Positions 33,320 to 41,980 of a stretch of 54,886 bases of DNA are shown here, in pieces (positions within the stretch are counted from its first letter, which is position 1; each line of letters begins with the position of its first letter). A program made the translations under genes and the position numbers. A model generated the notes under the pieces. That model saw only the letters and a program-made list of their open reading frames with translations. It was not told where the DNA came from and ran no database searches. The stretch covers positions 130,254-185,139 of the forward strand of contig NVWI01000002.1 of assembly GCA_002746215.1 (NCBI GenBank), read 5' to 3'. This stretch comes from SAR86 cluster bacterium. GTDB lineage: Bacteria > Pseudomonadota > Gammaproteobacteria > Pseudomonadales > Pseudohongiellaceae.

Positions 33320-35119
33320 ATGAATAAAGCTTCACTTGTAAAACTCCTGCTGACATCAGGTTTTGTCGCGCTTTTTACTGCCTGTACTACGACTCAAACT
33401 GAGCCAGTATCTGGGAGTGAAAATGCTCCTGAAGCTGTTATTAGTGCTTTAGAGGCTAATCAACAAGCAGAATCCGAACCAGCAAGCCTGCCGCCGCCAC
33501 AAGAAGAAATCATATATGGCTCTTTCCCAGAAGACATGCTCACTCGTGTCATCATCGCAGAAATGGCGGGGCAGCGTGGTTATAACCAAACGGCCTTAGA
33601 TGACTATCTGGCACTGGCTCAGGAGACCAATGACCTTGGAATAATCCGCAGAGCCGCCTTAATTGCTGCTTTTTTGCGTGATAATGAGGCTTCGCTAGAA
33701 TTAGGTGAACTATGGTTAGTCCAACAACCCAACTCGGAAGAAGCATTAAAAACTTCAGCCTACCAACTGATTGCTGCTAACCGCCTCAGTGAGGCCCTAG
33801 CACTTTTTGCACGCATGCATGAATTAGATTATGACGTTGATTATCGCTTAATCAGCAATCGTGCTGATAACAATATTGATGTCCAACCCAGGCTTACTAG
33901 CCTAATAAGCGAATTTGAAGCCCTGTTACCAGGCTATCCACAACATTTCACTTTACGTCTGGCGATGGCACAACTCTATCGCCAAAATAACCAGTTACAA
34001 GAAGCTTATGAAATCCTTCATCGCTTGGCGCTTGAAAATGACGACCCTGTCGACATTCTGATTGCCGAAGTGGAAATTCTCGAAGAGATGGGCGAAATCC
34101 GCCAAGCCAGACGCCGTCTGGAAAATAGTTTGGACGACAAGCCTGACAATAAACAATTGCGTTTTGCTTACGGACGCAAGCTTGTAGAAGACGGTAATTA
34201 TCGAGATGCTATGGAGCAGTTTGAAATCATTGTTAATCAAGACCCTCAAGATTTTGAAATGTTGTATTCTCTGGCTTTAATCTCTGTTGAGGCAAACCAA
34301 CTCAGCTCTGCCAGAAATTATTTTCAGCGTCTATTAGTCAACGAACAACGTTTAGATGATGCCCATTATTATTTAGCGCTTATTAGCGATGAAGAAAATA
34401 ACCCCGCACAGGCTATAGATCATTATTTACGCGTTGATGGTGGCAACAACTATCTGGTCTCTCTGCGCAACTATATGGAGCTCATGATTGAGCAGGATCG
34501 TCATGCAGAGGCCAGTGACCATCTTCGACAAGTACGCCTTAGACGGCCTGAAATTAACAACACCTTGCTCGCTCTGGAAGGAGGTCTCTTACTGGATGCA
34601 GAAGAATACTACTCTGCTTTCACTTTTTTGAGTCGAGCCATCAGCAATAACCCTAATGACACGCAGCTTATACAACTACGAACGCTTGTTTCTCAGGAAC
34701 TTGATGACTTTGCACTATTAGAGCTGGATTTACGCAGCATTATGCGTCTGAACCCAAACAACCCTTCGGCCTTTAATACGCTGGGCTACTATCTTACAGA
34801 TCAGACTAATCGTTATAGTGAAGCCAAGGACCTCATTGATCGCGCTATCGAATTATCCCCCAACGACCCTGCAATAATAGACAGCCTTGGCTGGGTGCAA
34901 TTTAAGTTGGGTATGTATGAAGAGGCAAAAATTAACTTGGAGCGCGCCTTTGAGCTTTTCCCAGACCATGAAGTTGCTGCACATTTAGGTGAGGTTTTGT
35001 GGGTAATGGGTAATCAGGAAGCTGCTCGTGAAATTTGGCAAGATGCCCTGGAAACTCGGCCTGAAAGTGAGTTTATTCTTAATACCATGCAGCGACTTGA
35101 CGCTGAATCTGACAGTTAA
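33320..35119 (+). CDS. TPR-repeat lipoprotein
   Basis: 599 residues with a lipoprotein signal (lipobox FTAC, C22) and a Pro/Glu-rich linker, then many TPR units from about residue 75, clearest in LNTLGYYLTDQTN..A..LIDRAIELSPNDP and DSLGWVQFKLGMYEEAKINL. It begins the operon TPR-lolB-ispE, as in Pseudomonas (PA4667-like). It is thought to be an outer-membrane-anchored scaffold; its partner is unknown. Confidence 0.9.
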   Translation: MNKASLVKLLLTSGFVALFTACTTTQTEPVSGSENAPEAVISALEANQQAESEPASLPPPQEEIIYGSFPEDMLTRVIIAEMAGQRGYNQTALDDYLALAQETNDLGIIRRAALIAAFLRDNEASLELGELWLVQQPNSEEALKTSAYQLIAANRLSEALALFARMHELDYDVDYRLISNRADNNIDVQPRLTSLISEFEALLPGYPQHFTLRLAMAQLYRQNNQLQEAYEILHRLALENDDPVDILIAEVEILEEMGEIRQARRRLENSLDDKPDNKQLRFAYGRKLVEDGNYRDAMEQFEIIVNQDPQDFEMLYSLALISVEANQLSSARNYFQRLLVNEQRLDDAHYYLALISDEENNPAQAIDHYLRVDGGNNYLVSLRNYMELMIEQDRHAEASDHLRQVRLRRPEINNTLLALEGGLLLDAEEYYSAFTFLSRAISNNPNDTQLIQLRTLVSQELDDFALLELDLRSIMRLNPNNPSAFNTLGYYLTDQTNRYSEAKDLIDRAIELSPNDPAIIDSLGWVQFKLGMYEEAKINLERAFELFPDHEVAAHLGEVLWVMGNQEAAREIWQDALETRPESEFILNTMQRLDAESDS

Positions 35120-35127
35120 CCTTTATT

Positions 35128-35754
35128 ATGCTGCACTTTATCAGGTCAGCCCGAACGGCCTACCTTCTTGCCATTAGCCTGTTGTTAGTATCCTGCACCA
35201 CGAGCAATACCTTAGTTAATCGAGATTGGCAGGTTCATCAGGCTCTGGTAACGAACACTCACTATTGGACACTGCAAGGCCGACTCAATATTAGACAAGC
35301 CAACAACTCAGATACTGTGTCTATCAACTGGCAGCAGATAGAGCAGGACTTCGAAATTAATTTAAGTGGCGCACTGGGAATAGGTGCGACCATGATTAGC
35401 GGCAATCAAAATGGCATTAGACTACAACAGGGTAACGATAATCCTATTGAGGCAACCAATTTAGCTGAATTAAGCCGTGATTACCTCGGCTATGAATTTC
35501 CAGCAGAGGCTTTACATTACTGGGTCAGAGGCATCCCTTCCCCGCACAGCACAGCGACTATGGAATTTAACGAAAACCAACTACTGGCAAGTCTCAAGCA
35601 AAGAGATGCGCAGGGCAACAATTGGCAACTTGAATATGATCGCTACCAGGATAGTGACGGCCTAAGCCTTCCCGGCCGCATTCGCATGACCCACCCTGAT
35701 TACCGCTTAACCTTTATTATTCAATCCTGGCAAACCCGCCCCGGGGGCAATTGA
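35128..35754 (+). CDS. lolB: Outer-membrane lipoprotein receptor LolB
   Basis: 208 residues, a lipoprotein itself (lipobox VSC), that inserts lipoproteins delivered by LolA into the outer membrane. HYWTLQGRLNIRQANNSDTV and LHYWVRGIPSP are family signatures. It lies 8 bp after the TPR gene and 3 bp before ispE, the conserved lolB-ispE order. Its substrates include the lipoproteins encoded here. Confidence 0.94.
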   Translation: MLHFIRSARTAYLLAISLLLVSCTTSNTLVNRDWQVHQALVTNTHYWTLQGRLNIRQANNSDTVSINWQQIEQDFEINLSGALGIGATMISGNQNGIRLQQGNDNPIEATNLAELSRDYLGYEFPAEALHYWVRGIPSPHSTATMEFNENQLLASLKQRDAQGNNWQLEYDRYQDSDGLSLPGRIRMTHPDYRLTFIIQSWQTRPGGN

Positions 35755-35757
35755 TTC

Positions 35758-36606
35758 ATGCTCAGCCTGCCTGCACCGGCCAAACTTAATCTGTTTTTAC
35801 ATATAACCGGTCGTCGTGATAACGGCTACCATGAACTGCAAACCTGTTTTCAATTGCTGGATTATGGCGATCAACTGGAGTTTGAACGCGTCGATTCACC
35901 TGCAATCAATCTTGAATCAAACCTCAACTCGGTTGCAGCAGAAGATAACCTCATCATAAAAGCTGCCGTTTTACTGCAACAGCATGCACAAGTACAAAGT
36001 GGTGCCACTATAAAACTTACCAAAAAATTACCACTGGGCGCAGGCTTAGGCGGCGGTAGTTCAGATGCCGCTACAACGCTATTAGCGCTCAATAAACTTT
36101 GGAATTGCGGTTTAACGACTGATGAACTAGTTGAACTCGGCTTGACACTAGGGGCTGATGTCCCCGTTTTTATCAGAGGGCATTCAGCCTGGGCAGAAGG
36201 TGTAGGAGAAAAGCTTACTGCAATGGCATTGCCTGAACCTTGGTATGTCGTCATTTCACCTAATTGTCAGGTCTCTACAGAGCAAATTTTTTGCCATGAG
36301 CAATTGACAAGGAACAGCTCGACCATCACAATACCCGCCTTTCCATTTCAGGGTGTTTTTTCAGAGAATAGGAATGACTGCGAAGCAGTCGCTATAAAGC
36401 TTTACCCTGAAATTGGCGCAGCTCTAAATTGGCTAAATAACTACGCTCCAGCTCGAATGACGGGCACTGGATCAAGTATCTTCGCCAGCTTCGATACGAG
36501 AGCGGCAGCAGAACAGGTGCTCGCTGATTTACCAGGGGAATTAAAGGGCTTTATAGCTCAAGGAATTAATAAATCCCCCGTGTTGCAAGCCCTAAGATTT
36601 AATTGA
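35758..36606 (+). CDS. ispE: 4-diphosphocytidyl-2-C-methyl-D-erythritol kinase IspE
   Basis: 282 residues, a GHMP kinase of the MEP pathway. The N-terminal PAPAKLNLFLHITGRRDNGYHEL and the ATP loop PLGAGLGGGSSDAATTL are diagnostic. Three bases separate it from lolB. IspH (2599) and IspB (11421) serve the same isoprenoid route. Confidence 0.97.
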   Translation: MLSLPAPAKLNLFLHITGRRDNGYHELQTCFQLLDYGDQLEFERVDSPAINLESNLNSVAAEDNLIIKAAVLLQQHAQVQSGATIKLTKKLPLGAGLGGGSSDAATTLLALNKLWNCGLTTDELVELGLTLGADVPVFIRGHSAWAEGVGEKLTAMALPEPWYVVISPNCQVSTEQIFCHEQLTRNSSTITIPAFPFQGVFSENRNDCEAVAIKLYPEIGAALNWLNNYAPARMTGTGSSIFASFDTRAAAEQVLADLPGELKGFIAQGINKSPVLQALRFN

Positions 36607-36648
36607 GTAATGTTTAATTGAATAAAGATTGACCGAGTAATGATTGAT

Positions 36649-36723
36649 TGGGGTGTAGCCAAGCGGTAAGGCACATGGTTTTGATCCATGCATGCGCAGG
36701 TTCGAATCCTGCCACCCCAGCCA
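36649..36723 (+). tRNA. tRNA-Gln (anticodon TTG)
   Basis: Cloverleaf read by eye: acceptor TGGGGTG pairs with CACCCCA, D arm TAGCCAAGCGGTAAGGCA, anticodon stem CATGG-TTTTGAT-CCATG with anticodon TTG at the centre, and T arm GCAGG-TTCGAAT-CCTGC. CCA is encoded at 36721-36723. It sits between ispE and prs, as in Pseudomonas. Confidence 0.96.
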
Positions 36724-36792
36724 TATCACTATTAGTTATATGTTGGTTTGTTATAAGGCTAGTTGCTTAAACAAAGACTAGTCACTACTTTC

Positions 36793-36840
36793 ATAAACGC
36801 TGTATTTTTTATAAACGCTGTATTTTTTATAAACGCTGTA
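36793..36840 (+). repeat. 18-bp tandem repeat (2.7 copies) in the prs leader
   Basis: ATAAACGCTGTATTTTTT occurs at 36793-36810 and 36811-36828 and is followed by a partial third copy, ATAAACGCTGTA, ending at 36840. It lies between tRNA-Gln and prs, about 20 bp ahead of the prs start. Confidence 0.9.
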
Positions 36841-36861
36841 CTACGAGCATAAGGTGCCAAA

Positions 36862-37812
36862 ATGCCAAAAAGTTTAATGGTATTCAGTGGGAACGCTAAT
36901 CTGCAACTCGCTGAGAATGTCGCAAAATGGTTAGGCGTTCCCTTAGGTCATGCCAATGTTCAGCAATTTAGTGATGGCGAAACCAGCGTCGAATTAAACG
37001 AAAATGTCCGCGGACAAGATGTTTTCATCATTCAGCCTACCTGTCAGCCAACCAACGACAACCTGATGGAATTATTATTAATGGCCGATGCTTTGCATCG
37101 CTCATCTGCTGATCGGATTACTGCGGTAGTACCTTATTTCGGTTATGCACGGCAGGATCGCCGAGTACGCTCTGCGCGCGTTCCGATTAGTGCCAAGGTC
37201 GTTGCCGACATGATAGGTGCTGCTGGCGTAGACAGACTGTTAACAATTGACCTCCACGCTGAACAAATTCAGGGTTTCTTCAACATTCCGGTTGATAACG
37301 TATATGGATCCCCTATTTTGGTCGAAGATGTCAAACTTCAAAACTATAAAGATTTAGTCGTCGTGTCCCCGGATATCGGCGGTGTAGTAAGAGCTCGAGC
37401 TTTTGCCAAGCAACTTAATGTTGATCTGGCCATTATTGATAAACGCCGTCCAAAGGCGAATGAATCTCAGGTTATGCACCTGATTGGTGATGTTACCGAC
37501 CGCACCTGCTTAATTGTTGATGACATGGTCGATACTGCTGGCACTTTATGTAAAGCGGCAGATGCCTTAAAAGAACGGGGGGCCACTAAGGTCGTTGCCT
37601 ATTGTACTCACCCGGTACTTTCTGGAAACGCTATAGACAATATTAATAACTCTTCTTTGGATACCTTGGTCGTTACCGATACGATTCCATTGAGAGAAGA
37701 AGCACAGAATTGCAGTAAAATTCGTCAGCTTTCCCTGGCTAGATTTCTGGGAGAATCAATCCGACGAGTGAGCAATGAAGAATCCGTTAGTGCCATGTTT
37801 GAGCATAATTGA
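36862..37812 (+). CDS. prs: Ribose-phosphate pyrophosphokinase
   Basis: 316 residues. Makes PRPP from ribose 5-phosphate and [19 protein letters not shown] (ATP flexible loop) and the PRPP motif [17 protein letters not shown] are complete. The ribosome-binding site is weak (AAGGTGCC). In this order (ispE-tRNA-prs-rplY-pth-ychF) it is a housekeeping gene of nucleotide synthesis. Confidence 0.98.
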   Translation: MPKSLMVFSGNANLQLAENVAKWLGVPLGHANVQQFSDGETSVELNENVRGQDVFIIQPTCQPTNDNLMELLLMADALHRSSADRITAVVPYFGYARQDRRVRSARVPISAKVVADMIGAAGVDRLLTIDLHAEQIQGFFNIPVDNVYGSPILVEDVKLQNYKDLVVVSPDIGGVVRARAFAKQLNVDLAIIDKRRPKANESQVMHLIGDVTDRTCLIVDDMVDTAGTLCKAADALKERGATKVVAYCTHPVLSGNAIDNINNSSLDTLVVTDTIPLREEAQNCSKIRQLSLARFLGESIRRVSNEESVSAMFEHN

Positions 37813-37862
37813 TTAAACGACCTTAACGGTCACTTAGCCGTACATTTAGCTGTTCATTAACC

Positions 37863-37896
37863 CTTTCTGCCAAACTGGTCGCAAGTGTGCAGAAAG
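37863..37896 (+). promoter_or_regulatory. Hairpin in the rplY leader
   Basis: CTTTCTGC and GCAGAAAG (8 bp) can pair around an 18-nt loop, ending 8 bp before the TAGGAG ribosome-binding site of rplY. It may be a leader structure affecting L25 translation; this is inference. Confidence 0.4.
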
Positions 37897-37916
37897 CAAA
37901 AACTTAGGAGACTATT

Positions 37917-38612
37917 ATGTCTAAGAATGATTTTATCCTCGAGGCTAGTCCTCGAACAGACGTGGGGAAAGGTGCGAGCCGCCGCTTACGTCGTTTGGCC
38001 GGTGATATACCTGCCATTATCTATGGTGCCGGTAAAGAACCTACCGCTATCACTATCCCACATAAAGACATTATGAAGGCTGTTGAAAACGAGGCCTTCT
38101 TTTCACATATTATTACCGTGAAAGTTGATGGGAAAGATGAAAGCGTGGTGATCAAGGCTCTACAACGTCACCCAGCCAAGCCTAGAATTCTGCATGCTGA
38201 CTTTTTACGTGTCAGTGCTGATCAGGCTATTGCCGTTAAAGTACCATTACACTTTGTCAACGAAGATCAGTGTGTTGGTGTTAAATTGGAAGGCGGCATT
38301 ATTAATCACATGATTAATGAGCTGGAAATTTCCTGTTTACCTGGCAATCTGCCTGAATACATCGAAGTCTTTATGGCTGAACTGAAAGTTGGTGAGTCTA
38401 TCCATATTTCTGATTTGGCCCTGCCTGAAGGTGTTACTTCTATAGACTTAGCACACGGTGAAGATAATAATCACCCTGTCGCAGCATGTGTTCTACCAAG
38501 GGCTGCTCTTGAAGAAGAAGAGATCGGTGCTGAAGCTGTCGAAGGCGAAGAAGCTGCCGAAGGCGATGACAGTGCTGATAGCGCTGACGACGGCGACAAG
38601 GCCGGCGAATAA
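37917..38612 (+). CDS. rplY: 50S ribosomal protein L25 (general stress protein CTC type)
   Basis: 231 residues, the long CTC form of the 5S-rRNA-binding protein. The N-terminal L25 domain has RTDVGKGASRRLRRLAGDIPA, the C-terminal TL5 domain VPLHFVNEDQCVGVKLEGG, and an acidic Glu/Ala/Asp tail ends it. TAGGAG precedes the ATG. It lies between prs and pth as usual. Confidence 0.96.
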   Translation: MSKNDFILEASPRTDVGKGASRRLRRLAGDIPAIIYGAGKEPTAITIPHKDIMKAVENEAFFSHIITVKVDGKDESVVIKALQRHPAKPRILHADFLRVSADQAIAVKVPLHFVNEDQCVGVKLEGGIINHMINELEISCLPGNLPEYIEVFMAELKVGESIHISDLALPEGVTSIDLAHGEDNNHPVAACVLPRAALEEEEIGAEAVEGEEAAEGDDSADSADDGDKAGE

Positions 38613-38637
38613 TCCTCGCGTCTCTATCTGATATCAC

Positions 38638-39225
38638 ATGAGTGGAATCAAGTTAATTGTTGGCCTGGGTAATCCAGGCCCGCAATATCGCTTTACCCGC
38701 CATAATGCCGGTGCCATGTTTCTGGAAAGCCTTTGCGATGATTACAAAGGTGAACTAAAAGCGGAAACTAAATTTTTTGGCATGAGTGGCAGAGTTAACA
38801 TCAATGGTGAAGACGTACGTTTACTCTTCCCTGCCACTTTCATGAATAAAAGCGGCCAGTCAGTTGCCGCGCTTGTAAATTATTTTAAAATTGAGCCCCT
38901 GGAAATTCTAATTGCCTACGATGAATTAGACTTACCAGTAGGCACTACTCGCTTAAAAAAAGGTGGCGGTCACGGTGGTCACAATGGCATTCGAGACATC
39001 ATCAAGGCTATCGGCAGCCAGGACTTCAATCGTCTACGAATAGGTATCGGCCACCCTGGTGAAGCCAGCAAAGTGAGTAACTATGTATTGGGTGAACCAT
39101 CGAAAACAGATGCTAACCAAATTCAGGCAGATATCGATAAGTCTATAAGCATATTGCCTTTGCTGGTTAAAGGTGAGTTTCAAGACGCCATGCTTAGATT
39201 ACACACTAAACCGGGGTCAGAGTAA
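38638..39225 (+). CDS. pth: Peptidyl-tRNA hydrolase
   Basis: 195 residues. Recycles stalled peptidyl-tRNA. VGLGNPGPQYRFTRHNAGAM carries the catalytic His; FMNKSGQSV and GGGHGGHNGIRDI are also conserved. The last codons (Gly-Ser-Glu-stop) are supplied by repeat copy 2, which begins at 39213, so the C-terminus probably differs from that of relatives by a few residues. Confidence 0.96.
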   Translation: MSGIKLIVGLGNPGPQYRFTRHNAGAMFLESLCDDYKGELKAETKFFGMSGRVNINGEDVRLLFPATFMNKSGQSVAALVNYFKIEPLEILIAYDELDLPVGTTRLKKGGGHGGHNGIRDIIKAIGSQDFNRLRIGIGHPGEASKVSNYVLGEPSKTDANQIQADIDKSISILPLLVKGEFQDAMLRLHTKPGSE

Positions 39226-39285
39226 AAACAGCTTTTACTCAGATCAAAATTTTACTATAGCAAGAGCTATTTTTACTCTGACCCC
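39213..39285. repeat. GGGGTCAGAGTAAAAA inverted-repeat element, copy 2
   Basis: The 16-mer GGGGTCAGAGTAAAAA (39213-39228) has a perfect inverted partner at 39270-39285, enclosing 41 bp with a secondary AGCT-centred pairing. The left arm reads in frame as the end of pth (GGG TCA GAG TAA). Confidence 0.85.
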
Positions 39286-39308
39286 AAATAAGAAGAGAGA
39301 ATCAAAAA

Positions 39309-40400
39309 ATGGGAATTAAATGCGGCATTGTTGGTTTACCCAATGTTGGGAAATCCACCTTGTTTAATGCGCTAACCAAAGCAGGAATCGCAGCAGAAAA
39401 TTTTCCTTTCTGCACTATCGAACCCAATGCCGGTATCGTTTCTATTCCGGATGCGCGCCTGGATGCATTAAGCGACATTGTTCAACCAGAGAAAACTATT
39501 CCTACGACAATGGAATTTGTCGATATAGCAGGCTTAGTTGCTGGCGCTTCCAAAGGCGAAGGACTGGGCAATAAGTTTCTGGCCAACATCCGTGAATGCG
39601 ACGCCATTGCGCATGTGGTGCGCTGCTTTGAAGACGCCAACGTGGTACATGTCTCTGACACTATCAACCCCAAAGATGATATTGAAACCATCAACACCGA
39701 ACTGGCTTTGGCCGATTTAGAATCCGTTGAAAAAGCGCTGGAGAAAGCCAGTAAGAATGCCAAAAGTGGTGACAAAGATTTAATCAAACTAAAAGGCTTA
39801 CTGGAAAAAATTCAGCAGCACCTTGATCAGATCAAACCCGTCCGTAGCTTAGGTTTAGATCAAGATGAACTAGCGTCTATTTACAACCTGCATCTGCTCA
39901 CCATCAAACCGACACTTTATATTGCCAATGTCGATGAAGAAGGTTTCAGTGACAACCCCCACCTTGATGTCGTGTCAAAAATTGCGGCTGAAGAAGGGGC
40001 AGAACTGGTTGCCGTTTGCAACAAACTTGAAGCCGAAATCGCCGAACTGGAAGACGATGAGAAAATGGAATTTCTGACTGACCTTGGCATGGGAGAACCG
40101 GGGCTCGATCGTGTCATTCGAGCAAGTTATACATTATTGAGCCTACAAACTTACTTCACTGCTGGCGTACAAGAAGTACGCGCATGGACAGTTAAAGTCG
40201 GCGCTACCGCACCCAAAGCAGCGGCTGTCATACACACTGATTTTGAAAAAGGTTTCATTCGTGCTGAAGTGATGGCCTATGATGACTTTATTCAATTCAA
40301 AGGGGAACAAGGCGCTAAAGATGCCGGTAAATGGCGCTTGGAAGGTAAGGAATATATCGTGCAAGATGGCGATGTCGTACATTTCCGTTTCAATGTGTAA
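39309..40400 (+). CDS. ychF: Redox-regulated ATPase YchF
   Basis: 363 residues, an Obg-related protein (OLA1 in eukaryotes) that prefers ATP. P-loop [31 protein letters not shown] and the C-terminal TGS domain with [14 protein letters not shown] are clear. The base-specificity motif is a NVDE-like element rather than NKxD, as expected. It starts 23 bp after the repeat copy. Thought to act in stress response and ribosome binding. Confidence 0.97.
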   Translation: MGIKCGIVGLPNVGKSTLFNALTKAGIAAENFPFCTIEPNAGIVSIPDARLDALSDIVQPEKTIPTTMEFVDIAGLVAGASKGEGLGNKFLANIRECDAIAHVVRCFEDANVVHVSDTINPKDDIETINTELALADLESVEKALEKASKNAKSGDKDLIKLKGLLEKIQQHLDQIKPVRSLGLDQDELASIYNLHLLTIKPTLYIANVDEEGFSDNPHLDVVSKIAAEEGAELVAVCNKLEAEIAELEDDEKMEFLTDLGMGEPGLDRVIRASYTLLSLQTYFTAGVQEVRAWTVKVGATAPKAAAVIHTDFEKGFIRAEVMAYDDFIQFKGEQGAKDAGKWRLEGKEYIVQDGDVVHFRFNV

Positions 40401-40555
40401 AGAGCTGTCTAATCTTGACAAAAAGCAGTGAAATCGCCAGAATGCGCATCCTTCCGATACACTGGAATAAAAGAATACAAGCCGCTATCGAAAATTTATT
40501 AATTTCCTAGCGAGGCAGTCTAGTGTGCTGGAGATGTGGATTTAAAATTGGATTT

Positions 40556-40690
40556 GACGCGCAGTCGTATGCAAATACGGCGAGAAGAAAGTTTAAAATT
40601 TTGTTATGAGGGTTTCGAGTACATGTTAGATGGAAATTTTATTTAGCTTTTCACGCGCAGATGTACACATAGTACATCGAGCATGAAAAG
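40556..40690. repeat. Pair of related hairpins in the 341-bp gap before tRNA-Met
   Basis: Two similar structures: (a) GACGCGCAGT-CGTAT-GCAA-ATACG-GCGAG at about 40556-40584; (b) ACGCGCA-GATGTAC-ACATA-GTACATC-GAG at about 40653-40681, with an outer arm CTTTTCA/TGAAAAG extending it to 40647-40690. Both are flanked by CGCGCA on the left and a GAG on the right, suggesting a repeated palindromic unit. No other feature is visible in 40401-40741. Confidence 0.5.
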
Positions 40691-40741
40691 ATAAAGAGAA
40701 TTTTCAGATGACATGTAATCGGAGGCCGCAATAAAAATTTT

Positions 40742-40818
40742 GGCTATGTAGCTCAGCTGGTTAGAGCACAGCATTCATAATGCTGGGGTCGGTGGTTCAA
40801 GTCCACTCATAGCTACCA
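40742..40818 (+). tRNA. tRNA-Met (CAT), elongator-like
   Basis: Acceptor GGCTATG pairs with CATAGCT (first pair G-U), D arm TAGCTCAGCTGGTTAGAGCA, anticodon stem CAGCA-TTCATAA-TGCTG with CAT, variable loop GGGGTC, T arm TGGTTCAAGTCCA, encoded CCA. The acceptor and GGGGTC resemble elongator tRNA-Met; the TTCAAGT T-loop is also seen in tRNA-Ile(CAT), so the alternative stays open. Left boundary of the accessory region. Confidence 0.85.
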
Positions 40819-40821
40819 TGT

Positions 40822-40859
40822 AAAAAAGGCCTGAACGAATAGTCGTTCAGGCCTTTTTA
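40822..40859. terminator. Bidirectional terminator after tRNA-Met
   Basis: A 17-bp stem AAAAAAGGCCTGAACGA / TCGTTCAGGCCTTTTT with a 4-nt loop. It can end the tRNA transcript and also the toxin-antitoxin pair on the minus strand. Confidence 0.93.
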
Positions 40860-40861
40860 TT

Positions 40862-41170
40862 TTAAGACGAAGAATTCAAATAAACCCTATTCTTCCCCTT
40901 CTCTAAAACCAAACTATAACCAAACTCTCGAACGATATTAGCAAAGTTGCTAATCTTCATATCCGTTTGCTCACCGCTTCTTAATTTTTGAATAATTGTT
41001 GGCGACAGCTTTACCGCTTTGGCTAGTTTACGCACAGATACTTTATCTTCAGCCATCATTGCGCAAAGTAATTCAGAAAGAACGAATTCCTTATACTCAC
41101 GATCAAACTCTTTTTTAAAGCTTAAATCTTTAAGCTCTTTTTCAAAGGTACTTTGCGGTTGTTTACTCAT
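40862..41170 (-). CDS. HTH-type antitoxin of an intact RelE-type toxin-antitoxin pair
   Basis: 102 residues from the ATG at 41170. The helix-turn-helix is at about residues 44-75: VSVRKLAKAVKLSPTIIQKL followed by RSGEQTDMKISNFANIVREF. It overlaps the toxin stop by 8 bp, the toxin-first order of higBA-like modules. As in other modules it probably neutralises the toxin and represses the operon. An in-frame GTG 24 bp upstream is a less likely start. Confidence 0.85.
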   Translation of the reverse strand: MSKQPQSTFEKELKDLSFKKEFDREYKEFVLSELLCAMMAEDKVSVRKLAKAVKLSPTIIQKLRSGEQTDMKISNFANIVREFGYSLVLEKGKNRVYLNSSS

Positions 41171-41543
41171 TGTAATACGCCCCTTCTTTAACACGCTCTA
41201 TATAATCCTCTCGGTATTTCAGAGCCCTTATCTTCTCATTCACAGGCAAGCTATTCTGTTTTTTCACAAAGGCATTGGTCACAACTATTTTCTTACCCTC
41301 AACAAAGAAACATAAAAATCGATTGGGCATTGGCTTAAAAGCAAATACTTTATTGCCTTCATTTCGAAATTTTTCTTTATTATGTATCTTGCCAATATCG
41401 CCCATAAGCTTCACTAGTTTTAAGAATTGAATTTTCTGCTTTTGATTCAAAGCCCGATAAAATTTTAAAGCTTGGCTATTCCCCTTAGTATCGTGATACC
41501 ACTCAATACAAAAAGCATTGCCTTTATAAAGTATACATTCCAT
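41163..41543 (-). CDS. RelE/HigB-superfamily toxin, intact
   Basis: 126 residues of the RelE/ParE-type ribonuclease-toxin fold (phage Gp49-like group). The N-terminal helices contain ALKFYRALNQKQKIQFLKLV; the C-terminal strand has FKPMPNRFLCFFVEGKKIVV and TNAFVKKQNSLPVNEKIRA, the usual basic C-terminal part. No Shine-Dalgarno is evident before the ATG. It would cleave mRNA on ribosomes if like its relatives. Of the three toxins in this island it alone is unbroken. Confidence 0.85.
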   Translation of the reverse strand: MECILYKGNAFCIEWYHDTKGNSQALKFYRALNQKQKIQFLKLVKLMGDIGKIHNKEKFRNEGNKVFAFKPMPNRFLCFFVEGKKIVVTNAFVKKQNSLPVNEKIRALKYREDYIERVKEGAYYNE

Positions 41544-41647
41544 GTATTTTTAAAGTGTACCAGTTTAGTGGCACTATTCCAGTTAATATTCTGGATTAAG
41601 ATTAGTGCAGATATTTTGGAGACGCCAATAATTTTATATATTAAAAT

Positions 41648-41716
41648 GAAATAAGTGTCAGAGTCATCATTCACTTTTTTAATTTCAGGTGTTTCTGTAC
41701 ACGCCTCAAAAATAGT
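41648..41716. repeat. GTGTCAGAGT repeat, copy 3
   Basis: GTGTCAGAGT at 41655-41664 starts a stretch whose partner ACTCTGACAC lies at 41784-41793, so the element reaches into the tandem duplication. The 41 bases 41648-41688 recur at 43455-43495 with one difference (T to C), and similarity continues a little further. Confidence 0.8.
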
Positions 41717-41744
41717 CTTTCTTAAACTCTCCCGCGCTACTGCT

Positions 41745-41862
41745 GCTCGTTATTTGGATGCTTTGGTGAATAATATAATTATAACTCTGACACCTAATTC
41801 TTTGCTCGTTATTTGGATGCTTTGGTGAATAATATAATTATAACTCTGACACCTAATTCTTT
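41745..41862. repeat. Perfect 59-bp tandem duplication
   Basis: The 59-bp unit at 41745-41803 is followed without a gap by an identical copy at 41804-41862. Each unit begins GCTCGTTATTTGG and ends CTCTGACACCTAATTCTTT, so the ACTCTGACAC end of the repeat family is present twice. Confidence 0.95.
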
Positions 41863-41931
41863 AGAAAAACTAGCCCCTTTTTAAATCACATCTATACTTT
41901 TAATTTCAAATAAGTTTGTTTTACTTGCTGT

Positions 41932-41950
41932 TGATCCCAATACGGGATCA
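41932..41950. promoter_or_regulatory. Palindrome, probable operator of the higBA module
   Basis: TGATCCC-AATAC-GGGATCA, a perfect 7-bp inverted repeat centred about 40 bp ahead of the broken higB start. Position and shape fit an autoregulatory HigA site. Confidence 0.6.
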
Positions 41951-41980
41951 TGCTAATGTAATCAACGTCTTGGGATTGAG

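Larger units (their letters stand above)
41544..41980. other. 437-bp repeat-rich gap between two toxin-antitoxin modules
   Basis: Holds no gene I can support. It contains repeat copy 3 (41648-41716), the 59-bp tandem duplication (41745-41862) and a palindromic operator (41932-41950), each listed separately. Confidence 0.7.

Noticed and set aside
36793-36840. CRISPR repeats
   Set aside because: Tandem 18-bp units without spacers.
40742-40818. tRNA-Ile(CAT) with lysidine
   Set aside because: The T-loop sequence would allow it, but the acceptor stem and variable loop look more like elongator tRNA-Met; not settled.
41745-41862. CRISPR array
   Set aside because: Two identical adjacent units without spacers; no cas genes in the window.
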